DNA of 8,204 nucleotides from DATIJJ01 sp035478255 (GTDB lineage: Bacteria; Pseudomonadota; Gammaproteobacteria; DSM-16500): positions 1-8,204 of the forward strand of contig DATIJV010000088.1 in NCBI GenBank assembly GCA_035478255.1, written 5' to 3'. Both the position numbers and the translations under genes were made by a program. How positions within the stretch are numbered: position 1 is the stretch's first letter; each line of letters opens with the position of its first letter. Positions 1-5,454 of this stretch are shown here, piece after piece. Below the pieces are notes generated by a model. That model worked only from the letters and a program-made list of their open reading frames with translations. It was not told where the DNA came from and made no database searches.

Positions 1-76
<76 letters not shown>

Positions 77-77
77 A

Positions 78-151
78 TGGAGCGGGCGATGGGAATCGAA
101 CCCACGCTATCAGCTTGGAAGGCTGAAGTTCTACCATTGAACTACGCCCGC
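78..151 (-). tRNA. tRNA-Gly (anticodon TCC)
   Basis: Complete minus-strand cloverleaf: acceptor GCGGGCG/CGCCCGC, anticodon arm TCAGC-CTTCCAA-GCTGA with anticodon TCC, T arm GTGGG-TTCGATT-CCCAT, discriminator T and encoded CCA at 78-80. It is the middle gene of a Tyr-Gly-Thr cluster, 37 bases after tRNA-Tyr and one base before tRNA-Thr. This matches the tyrU-glyT-thrT order of E. coli. Confidence 0.97.
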
Positions 152-188
152 AATATCCTGTTTTAAATAACAAAAATTAATCTTAGAA

Positions 189-270
189 TGGAGGGGGAAG
201 GATTCGAACCTTCGAAGGCAGAGCCGTCAGATTTACAGTCTGATCCCTTTGACCGCTCGGGAACCCCTCC
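189..270 (-). tRNA. tRNA-Tyr (anticodon GTA), CCA not encoded
   Basis: Class II tRNA with a long variable arm. The acceptor GGAGGGG pairs with CCCCTCC, the anticodon loop CTGTAAA gives anticodon GTA, and the T arm is GAAGG-TTCGAAT-CCTTC. The discriminator A (position 189) is followed by TTC rather than CCA, so the CCA end must be added enzymatically. The other four tRNAs in this window all encode CCA. It is the first gene of the cluster: no tRNA-Thr(TGT) precedes it, unlike the E. coli thrU-tyrU-glyT-thrT arrangement. Confidence 0.95.
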
Positions 271-287
271 TAAAAATCAAGCCCTGA

Positions 288-316
288 ATTCTCCTTCAGG
301 AATCTCGATATGTCAA
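288..316 (-). promoter_or_regulatory. Probable promoter of the tRNA-Tyr/Gly/Thr operon
   Basis: On the minus strand a perfect -35 TTGACA (311-316) is followed after 17 bases by GAGAAT (288-293), a 4/6 match to TATAAT. A G+C-containing discriminator (TCAGGGC) comes next, as is usual for stable-RNA promoters. The predicted start near 281 leaves about ten bases before tRNA-Tyr. The palindromic element at 317-483 begins immediately upstream of the -35, where an UP element would sit. This is a motif match only. Confidence 0.6.
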
Positions 317-483
317 CTAGGGCGTGTCATCAATTAGTTTGTTTTGTTTAAAAAGTGGGGAATCGAGACAAAATCGCTGAAAACTTAAGGCGAATAGCGC
401 CGCTATTTAACGAAAATTTTCAACGATTTTGGCCGATTCTACCGCTTTTTAAACAAAATAAACTAATTGACGACACGCCCTAG
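317..483. repeat. 167-bp near-perfect palindrome, MITE-like element
   Basis: The two 83-base arms are reverse complements of each other around a single central base at 400. Roughly 85-90% of positions match by eye, with one compensating indel in each arm. The outer 12 bases (CTAGGGCGTGTC) are identical in both arms. The element has no coding capacity. Terminal GGCGTGTC-type ends with CTAG at both edges resemble a non-autonomous derivative of an IS5-family element, for which CTAG-like target duplications are known; that family assignment is inference. Transcribed, either strand would form a very long hairpin. It fills most of the gene-free stretch 271-612. Confidence 0.8.
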
Positions 484-506
484 CTGAATAGAAGAAATAT
501 TCAGCT
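482..506. repeat. Small perfect stem-loop
   Basis: AGCTGAATA (482-490) pairs perfectly with TATTCAGCT (498-506) around a 7-base loop. Its left edge overlaps the last two bases of the palindromic element. On the plus strand it is followed by TATTTAATTTT, so it could end plus-strand transcription, but no plus-strand gene lies upstream. On the minus strand no T-run follows. The remaining bases 507-612, downstream of the FRG-gene stop, hold nothing I can recognise. Confidence 0.4.
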
Positions 507-612
507 TATTTAATTTTACGCAATACCTACTAAATGGAGCACGTAGAGAAAGGACAGTGAAAATAAATCATTAAGAAATACTCATGACAAAAAAATAAAA
601 CACGTTTCAGAA

Positions 613-1197
613 TTACCTAAATGAAGCAATTCTAGGGTTTGATGTCCAATCCAAATATCTAGTAGGCAATCCATAGTGCTGTGGCAAAGTTCCATCAAAA
701 ATGATCGGTCCTGCGATTCGATGAATTGCCCTTGTTGGTTCAAATTGGCCTGCGTAAAATCCTATTACCGACCCAATTTCTCTTAAGTGATCATCAATCC
801 AAAACTCACGGCCATAGGTTGTGCAGAGTTGTAGCTGTCTGTCACTTACTGGAAGCCCTGCTTGATTAGCCTCAAAATAAAATTTCGATAACAGGTAGTT
901 TTCAAATTTAGCTCTGATTGCCCACTGCACTGCAGTGTTTGAATCAAGACGGTGAAGTCTCGCATCTCTTTCAAATTGGTTTTGGATATTTTTTTCTAAT
1001 GTAGCAAATTTTTCTGATGTTATTTGGATGCGGAATCTATCCAGCAAAACACCATTCTCTCGCCAAACAGTAGGTCGTAATTCCCAAGCATCATTTGCTT
1101 GCCCTCTAAAATACCAGCCATCGAGCTCTGGATGAAAAGAATCTAGCTCTTTTGCTAACTCATTCAGATTGCTCAACTCAATCACAGCTACTTTCAT
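613..1197 (-). CDS. FRG-domain protein, C-terminally truncated
   Basis: A 194-residue protein with the two hallmark blocks of the FRG domain: YFRGQ at residues 29-33 and QHYGLPTRYLDWTSNP at 173-188. In intact family members the second block is followed by a further hydrophobic segment and C-terminal sequence. Here the frame stops six residues later, and neither alternative frame continues the domain, so the 3' end has probably been lost. No signal peptide or membrane segment is evident. The molecular function of FRG proteins is not settled; they are common in accessory, phage-related and defence-associated DNA. The gene lies directly downstream of tRNA-Arg, on the same strand, and has its own good promoter. 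The start at 1197 has only a weak ribosome binding site but is consistent with the promoter. It may be non-functional. Confidence 0.75.
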   Translation of the reverse strand: MKVAVIELSNLNELAKELDSFHPELDGWYFRGQANDAWELRPTVWRENGVLLDRFRIQITSEKFATLEKNIQNQFERDARLHRLDSNTAVQWAIRAKFENYLLSKFYFEANQAGLPVSDRQLQLCTTYGREFWIDDHLREIGSVIGFYAGQFEPTRAIHRIAGPIIFDGTLPQHYGLPTRYLDWTSNPRIASFR

Positions 1198-1220
1198 AGG
1201 AATATCTAGCTCAACTTTTA

Positions 1221-1259
1221 AATTGCGTGCAATTGTAATGAATTAAAGTGAAGGGTCAA
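1221..1259 (-). promoter_or_regulatory. Promoter of the FRG gene with overlapping palindrome
   Basis: On the minus strand -35 TTGACC (1254-1259), a 16-base spacer and -10 TACAAT (1232-1237) give a predicted start about 28 bases before the FRG-gene ATG. A 14-base inverted repeat, AATTGC-GT-GCAATT (1221-1234), overlaps the downstream half of the -10 and covers the start region. That is a good position for a repressor operator. The promoter call rests on consensus matching; the operator is speculative, because a 6-bp-arm palindrome can arise by chance in AT-rich DNA. Confidence 0.5.
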
Positions 1260-1334
1260 CCAGCATTGGTTATACCCGAAAGAAAAAATGAGACTATTAG
1301 TGAAGGTTAAATCTCAAAAATCCCTTATTAATCA

Positions 1335-1411
1335 TGGCGTCCCGGAGAGGATTCGAACCTCCGACCTGCCCCTTAGGAGGGGGCTGCGCTATCCATCTGT
1401 GCCACCGGGAC
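1335..1411 (-). tRNA. tRNA-Arg (anticodon CCT)
   Basis: Complete minus-strand cloverleaf: acceptor GTCCCGG/CCGGGAC, anticodon arm GCCCC-CTCCTAA-GGGGC with anticodon CCT, T arm CGGAG-GTTCGAA-TCCTC (approximate stem limits), discriminator G and encoded CCA at 1335-1337. tRNA-Arg(CCT) genes are frequent integration sites in gammaproteobacteria. No convincing promoter lies between it and the displaced tRNA-Leu fragment at 1470. Before that insertion the gene would have followed tRNA-Leu by about 58 bases, possibly in the same transcript (inference). Confidence 0.96.
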
Positions 1412-1469
1412 GAATAAAATGCCCCCATCAAGATAAGCTATAAAGATTAAAAAGAGAAATAAAATAAAG

Positions 1470-1495
1470 TTGGTACCGAGAGTCGGAGTCGAACC
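1470..1495 (-). repeat. Displaced copy of the tRNA-Leu 3' end (attR-like repeat)
   Basis: Twenty-five of 26 bases are identical, in the same orientation, to 2453-2478, which is the T-loop, acceptor strand and CCA of tRNA-Leu plus one base. The first 18 bases match exactly; one mismatch at 1488 is followed by seven more matches. The 5' half of the tRNA is absent here, so this is not a second gene. A 3'-tRNA fragment displaced downstream is the usual trace of site-specific integration into a tRNA gene by a tyrosine recombinase. The matching repeat lies 983 bp away, inside the intact gene. Confidence 0.8.
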
Positions 1496-1630
1496 ACATC
1501 ACAACCGCTTGATTTTTAATAATATGAATAATAAGGACTCGAATCTTACCCAACGCCGTGCATGATAGCTGATTCGAACAGTTACGAAAAGATGCGAAAT
1601 CTCTTTTTTAGCTGATTTATTTTAGTGTTT

Positions 1631-2377
1631 TTATTTGGAGTATGTCCTCTTGTCTTCAGACATTAGTTTTTCTGTCATTTTTTCGTCTGAAACCAGATAA
1701 CCCAACACAATCGGTTTAAGGTCAGTAAAGAATCCAACACTTCTTAGAGCTGATAAAACAGTTTTACCCATTTCAAATTGCCATCCCTTTTTTGCCAGTG
1801 ACATAGCCTCATCAATTGTTGGGCCCAAGGCTACCACATCTCTGGTAGATAAAATTTTTGTTGCATCAACAGGAACTATACCTACATTCTGAAGAAGTTG
1901 ATTCAATTCTTCGGGATTAACGAAGGTAGAAAAAGATATTGGCTTGTCTATGCATCGCATTGTATACGCTCTACATTTGCTTGAGAAACATGTGGCCATA
2001 GTAGCCGTCAATGACACGATTCCCGCTACTGTTAAAGCACCAAGTCCAATCCAGCCACTTGTCGTAATAACAACCCTTGGATCAAATGTTGCTGCAAGTG
2101 AAAAACCCCCGCCAAAAAGTGTAGCCCCTGCTCCCAAAATGGTACCTGCGTACTGACAGATCTCCATTTTACCACACCCATAAGGTCCATCAATGTAACG
2201 ATTCAGAGCATGCTCACCATATAACGTATTTTTAATTGCAGATAATTTTTCATATATTTGATGATCAGATAAAGCTTGGATTGTCTGATTTTGACCTTTT
2301 GATTCGTCTACCGGATTTTCAATATCAAGTGATTCGTCTTTTAATAAAGGCACTTCTGCTTCTGATCTGAGCATCAT
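1631..2377 (-). CDS. Orphan protein with two probable membrane segments (island cargo)
   Basis: I do not recognise a family for this 248-residue protein. The N-terminal 40 residues are polar and acidic. Two glycine/alanine-rich hydrophobic stretches at about 77-98 and 108-131 could form a membrane hairpin. Several cysteines lie near it (68, 74, 130, 135, 142). The C-terminal half is mixed helical, and the last 19 residues are charged and polar. No signal peptide is visible. The start at 2377 (tandem ATGATG) has a GAGG ribosome binding site five bases upstream, and a promoter precedes it. It is the only gene between the tRNA-Leu-derived repeats. A membrane-targeted secreted effector is one possibility if the host has a type IV secretion system; an immunity or exclusion protein is another. 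Neither is shown by the sequence. Confidence 0.7.
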   Translation of the reverse strand: MMLRSEAEVPLLKDESLDIENPVDESKGQNQTIQALSDHQIYEKLSAIKNTLYGEHALNRYIDGPYGCGKMEICQYAGTILGAGATLFGGGFSLAATFDPRVVITTSGWIGLGALTVAGIVSLTATMATCFSSKCRAYTMRCIDKPISFSTFVNPEELNQLLQNVGIVPVDATKILSTRDVVALGPTIDEAMSLAKKGWQFEMGKTVLSALRSVGFFTDLKPIVLGYLVSDEKMTEKLMSEDKRTYSK

Positions 2378-2413
2378 CCAATCCTCGATAAAATGTGTAA
2401 TTTATGGTAAAAA

Positions 2414-2443
2414 ATTATACTCGACAAAGGCGAATGATTGCAA
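2414..2443 (-). promoter_or_regulatory. Candidate promoter of the island cargo gene
   Basis: A perfect -10 TATAAT (2414-2419) lies 18 bases from a weak -35 TTGCAA (2438-2443). The predicted start, near 2407, gives a leader of about 30 bases before the ATG at 2377. It sits between the tRNA-Leu 3' end and the gene, so the cargo would have its own promoter in addition to any read-through from tRNA-Leu. Confidence 0.45.
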
Positions 2444-2453
2444 AATATGTACT

Positions 2454-2540
2454 TGGTACCGAGAGTCGGAATCGAACCGACACGGTGTCGCCACCACCGG
2501 ATTTTGAGTCCGGCGCGTCTACCAGTTCCGCCATCCCGGC
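2454..2540 (-). tRNA. tRNA-Leu (anticodon CAA)
   Basis: Complete class II cloverleaf on the minus strand. The acceptor GCCGGGA pairs with TCTCGGT (two G-T wobbles). The anticodon arm CCGGA-CTCAAAA-TCCGG gives CAA, followed by a long variable arm, T arm GTCGG-TTCGATT-CCGAC, discriminator A and encoded CCA at 2454-2456. The E. coli counterpart leuX is a classic genomic-island integration site. Here the 3' 26 bases recur at 1470-1495, marking an insertion immediately downstream. The gene begins 50 bases after the priA stop. Confidence 0.97.
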
Positions 2541-2559
2541 AACCTTAAAAAGAGCCGTG

Positions 2560-2587
2560 AGTATACCAAAGTTTTTCGTCACGTCAA
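2560..2587 (-). promoter_or_regulatory. Strong promoter of tRNA-Leu
   Basis: On the minus strand -35 TTGACG (2582-2587), a 16-base spacer and -10 TATACT (2560-2565) are each 5/6 matches to consensus. They are followed by a GC-rich discriminator (CACGGCTC) typical of stringently controlled stable-RNA promoters. The -10 ends 19 bases before the mature tRNA 5' end. The promoter lies wholly in the short gap after the priA stop codon, so tRNA-Leu need not depend on priA transcription. Confidence 0.7.
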
Positions 2588-2590
2588 TTA

Positions 2591-4594
2591 CTAAAAAACC
2601 TCCAATGGATCTACATCCAGCGACCAGCGCACACGACTTTTAAGAGGAATTGCCTCAATCTGCGGCAAAATATTTTTTAATAACTGCTGCAAAGGAGAAC
2701 GCTGTTTACATTGCAATAACAATTGCACACGATACTTTCCTGCACGACGCGGCATCAGCGCTGCAAGCGGGCCCACCACCGTCACAGTTTTTTCCACAAT
2801 CTTACTTTTCACCTGCTGCAAAAAATCCATTGCATATTCTTCTCGATGTGCTTCTGCTCGAAATAACGCAAAAAATGTATACGGCGGCAACTCCGCTTGT
2901 TTTCTTTCTTCCAATATTGTGCTTGAAAATTTTTGATAATTCTCTTTCAGCAATTGAAATAACAAAGGATGATTTGCATGGCGGGTTTGAATAAGCACTT
3001 TCCCCGCTTTTTCTGTTCGTCCTGCACGCCCTGAAACTTGCAGCAACAATTGTCCCATGCGCTCTAATGCACGAAAATCTGCACTAAAAAATCCGCCATC
3101 CGCATCGAGAATCGCAACCAGTGTCACATTCGGAAAATGATGCCCTTTCGCAAGCATTTGCGTACCAATCAAAATCTGATGTTCGCCGCTTTGAATTCGC
3201 GTAAGCAAATCATCCATCGAACCTTTTCGGCGTGTAGTATCACGATCAATTCGCGCAATGGAATAATTCGGAAAATAAGCCGACAATACTTTTTCGATTC
3301 GCTCTGTACCTTGACCCATCGCTTGCAGATGGCTCTCACCACACCCTTCACATTTTGTCTGAAGTTTTCTTTGCGTATCGCAATGGTGGCAGTGCAGACG
3401 CGCCGTAGCATAATGATATGTCATGCGTGCATCACAACGCTTACATTGCACCATCCAGCCGCACGTTTCACATATAATAATCGGCGCAAAACCACGGCGA
3501 TTTAAAAACAACATCACTTGATTACCTTTTTCCAAATGCTCGCGCATTTCTGTCATTAAAGGCAAAGATAATCCCTGTTCTAGCCGCATATTACGAATAT
3601 TTAACACATGAAATTGCGGTAATTTCGCACCGCCTGCACGTTCTTTTAATTGCAAATATTGATAACGCCCTTGACGCACATTATGCAAAGTTTCCAACGA
3701 CGGTGTTGCAGAACCCAACACAACGGGAATATGATTCAGATGCGCGCGCATAATCGCCACATCGCGCGCGTGATAACGAAAACTGTCTTGCTGCTTGAAT
3801 GACAAATCGTGTTCTTCATCAATCACGATTAAACCCAATTTGACAAACGGTGTGAAAACAGCGGAACGTGTTCCAATAATAATTTTCGCAATTCCTTTTT
3901 TGGAAGCGTACCATGCTTGATAGCGCTGTTTTTCTGTCATGCCAGAATGCAGAGCAACAACTGGAACCGAAAAACGCATTCGAAAACGCTGAATGGTTTG
4001 CGGCGTTAAACCAATTTCTGGAACCAAAACCATCACTTGGCTCCCGCGTGCGAGAACTTTTGCAATCGCTTGCAAATAAACTTCGGTTTTTCCACTGCCT
4101 GTTACACCATCCAGCAATAAAACCTGAAACTGATTTTGCAGCGCTTCGATAGCATTTAACGCATTTTGTTGCTCTGAATTTAATTCGAGAATATCTTCTC
4201 TTCGCTCTGAAATATCGAACATCTTTTTCGAGAAAGCCACATCAGCCGCTTTACCCTGACGCAGCCAGGCCGGTAAGGTACCCAATATCACTTCGCCAAT
4301 GGGATAATGATAATAACTCGCAGCCCAATGACATAATTCCAGCATATCTGGCGTCATAACGGGTTGGTGATCCAGACACTCAATGATATGTTTCAATTTA
4401 TGCGGGGGAACATCCGACTTATTCGCAAACCCAATAAAAACTCCAATCAATTCACGGTGTTGGAAAGGAATTCGCAAACGTATACCGGGCTGTAATAATT
4501 CCATAGAAAAGCTTTCAGGCAGCAAATAGTCAAAAAAACGTCGGAGTGGTGTAGGAACTGCCACTTGTATTATGCCTGTCGTAGTCTGATTCAT
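2591..4594 (-). CDS. priA: Primosomal protein N' (PriA replication-restart helicase), short form
   Basis: PriA is a 3'-5' DNA helicase that recognises stalled forks and recombination intermediates and loads the replicative helicase through PriB/DnaT. Residues 1-105 match the 3'-DNA-binding domain. Helicase motifs follow in order: Walker A GVTGSGKT 163-170, DEEH 259-262, GSATPS 294-299, IGTQMLAKGHHFP 476-488 and QVSGRAGR 519-526. Between them the zinc-binding insertion has four CxxC pairs (Cys 375/378, 384/387, 402/405, 415/418). The C-terminal domain ends in DVDPLEVF, like E. coli DVDPIEG. At 667 residues it is about 65 shorter than E. coli PriA. The deficit falls between LRQG (111-114) and LNSEQ (138-142), where E. 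coli has a winged-helix domain. Start at 4594 fits the N-terminal homology, although the ribosome binding site is weak. Confidence 0.96.
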   Translation of the reverse strand: MNQTTTGIIQVAVPTPLRRFFDYLLPESFSMELLQPGIRLRIPFQHRELIGVFIGFANKSDVPPHKLKHIIECLDHQPVMTPDMLELCHWAASYYHYPIGEVILGTLPAWLRQGKAADVAFSKKMFDISERREDILELNSEQQNALNAIEALQNQFQVLLLDGVTGSGKTEVYLQAIAKVLARGSQVMVLVPEIGLTPQTIQRFRMRFSVPVVALHSGMTEKQRYQAWYASKKGIAKIIIGTRSAVFTPFVKLGLIVIDEEHDLSFKQQDSFRYHARDVAIMRAHLNHIPVVLGSATPSLETLHNVRQGRYQYLQLKERAGGAKLPQFHVLNIRNMRLEQGLSLPLMTEMREHLEKGNQVMLFLNRRGFAPIIICETCGWMVQCKRCDARMTYHYATARLHCHHCDTQRKLQTKCEGCGESHLQAMGQGTERIEKVLSAYFPNYSIARIDRDTTRRKGSMDDLLTRIQSGEHQILIGTQMLAKGHHFPNVTLVAILDADGGFFSADFRALERMGQLLLQVSGRAGRTEKAGKVLIQTRHANHPLLFQLLKENYQKFSSTILEERKQAELPPYTFFALFRAEAHREEYAMDFLQQVKSKIVEKTVTVVGPLAALMPRRAGKYRVQLLLQCKQRSPLQQLLKNILPQIEAIPLKSRVRWSLDVDPLEVF

Positions 4595-4632
4595 CCTGAG
4601 AATCCAATATGTTATACTTCAAAGATAACCTG

Positions 4633-4660
4633 ATTATACATTTGAGGTAGATTATGACAA
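4633..4660 (-). promoter_or_regulatory. Probable priA promoter
   Basis: On the minus strand -35 TTGTCA (4655-4660), 16 bases of spacer and a perfect -10 TATAAT (4633-4638) predict a start near 4626 and a leader of about 32 bases. The -35 lies inside the first codons of the divergent gene at 4654, so the two transcription units share this 59-bp gap. For the plus-strand gene a TATACT at 4613-4618 is the best -10, with only a weak -35 match near 4590-4595. Confidence 0.55.
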
Positions 4661-5427
4661 CAATAGGTGGTCCAACACTCCGAAACGAAATTGAAAAGCT
4701 TCTGCAAGAAATGAAAAATAACAACTGGATTACCCCAAATGAGCAAAAATCGCTTCTTGAACCGCTGGTCCAGGGATTTGAAGCCGCCTATCCTGACGGA
4801 AATGTGCCGTTAGAACTTTTTAAAGATCCTCTGCAACGAAAAAAACTCATGATGATAGTCGTTTGTGCTTCAATCGAAAACTCACTAAAATTGGATAAAA
4901 ATGCTACTCCAGCCATGCTCGAATTATTCAACACAAAAGAACTGATTAAAGCAACGCTTAATCCTCCCGAAACAGAAAAAGAAAAAAATCTCGCAAAACA
5001 AAGAATTTCTGCCTTCCTGTTAGAAATCACTCCGCCTATGCCTGGCCAGAACATGAAAAAATTCTGTGATGAACTCGCAGACGATATAGTAGAACGACAG
5101 CTCACTGCTGACCAAAAAAATGGTGCTCTCGATGATGCCATCAGTGATCGACTGAGCACACTCATGGCAACCTATTTTACCGCACAAGACAAACTTGCTG
5201 AAAAAATGGAGGTTTCGCGCGATGAAATAGACTTGCAAGCTTATGGTGAGACATCGGATGGAAGATCCGTGCCTATGCTCGGCGTACAGTTAAGCAATGC
5301 AAGAAGCGTGATGGATGCGCTTGTCGGCAAATGCCATGAAGGAGGCTATCTCAAAATCGAAAATAATGAAGATAAAATTGGGGTTTTTGGCACACCTTCC
5401 AACATCCCTACTCTGACACGTCAGTAG
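4654..5427 (+). CDS. Uncharacterised soluble, mostly helical protein
   Basis: I do not recognise this 257-residue protein. It has no signal peptide or clear membrane segment (the hydrophobic run at about 65-73 is short). Residues 8-40, 85-125 and 133-195 look helical and charged. The C-terminal 60 residues are more mixed, with a GYLKIENNEDKIGVFG stretch (231-246) that could form a small beta unit. The start at 4654 is well supported by GAGGTAG seven bases upstream. The gene diverges from priA. It ends 27 bases before the lysine dehydrogenase gene, so it could be co-transcribed with the catabolic pair, but nothing in its sequence suggests an enzyme of that pathway. It could be a lineage-restricted protein or a secreted effector; both are guesses. 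Confidence 0.75.
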   Translation: MTTIGGPTLRNEIEKLLQEMKNNNWITPNEQKSLLEPLVQGFEAAYPDGNVPLELFKDPLQRKKLMMIVVCASIENSLKLDKNATPAMLELFNTKELIKATLNPPETEKEKNLAKQRISAFLLEITPPMPGQNMKKFCDELADDIVERQLTADQKNGALDDAISDRLSTLMATYFTAQDKLAEKMEVSRDEIDLQAYGETSDGRSVPMLGVQLSNARSVMDALVGKCHEGGYLKIENNEDKIGVFGTPSNIPTLTRQ

Positions 5428-5454
5428 AGAGATATACCAGAAAAGGATTTTCAC

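Larger units (their letters stand above)
1470..2478. mobile_element. Remnant or minimal genomic island inserted at tRNA-Leu(CAA)
   Basis: The element is bounded by 26-bp direct repeats (1470-1495 and 2453-2478) derived from the tRNA-Leu 3' end. It carries one gene (1631-2377) of unknown family and about 135 bases of non-coding DNA containing T-arm-like sequences. There is no integrase, relaxase or phage gene, so it is either a deletion remnant of a larger island or a satellite mobilised in trans. The tRNA-Leu gene remains intact, as expected when an incoming element restores the 3' end. Boundaries follow the repeats; the exact crossover point cannot be read. Confidence 0.65.

Noticed and set aside
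283..300. Hairpin CCTGAA/TTCAGG upstream of tRNA-Tyr as a leader structure
   Set aside because: It overlaps the spacer and -10 of the likely promoter and so lies upstream of the transcript; a six-bp stem is easily coincidental.
317..506. CRISPR array or phage attachment repeats in the gene-free stretch
   Set aside because: The structure is one large palindrome plus one small hairpin, with no regularly spaced direct repeats.
484..1334. A displaced tRNA-Arg(CCT) 3' end that would mark a second tRNA-embedded island around the FRG gene
   Set aside because: I searched for the tRNA-Arg 3' sequence downstream of the gene and found only vague resemblance near 533-560, so the insertion cannot be supported as it can for tRNA-Leu.
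1470..1560. A complete extra tRNA-Leu gene at the displaced copy
   Set aside because: Only the T-loop and acceptor 3' strand match; the T stem is broken and no anticodon or D arm follows.
1584..1609. Hairpin AAAAGAT/ATCTCTTTT downstream of the island gene as a terminator
   Set aside because: In the minus-strand direction no T-run follows the stem, and the stem contains a wobble pair; the T-run lies on the wrong side for this gene.
2650..4152. Several open frames antisense to priA
   Set aside because: priA is intact with all helicase and zinc motifs; the antisense frames show no family features and no ribosome binding sites, as expected of shadows.
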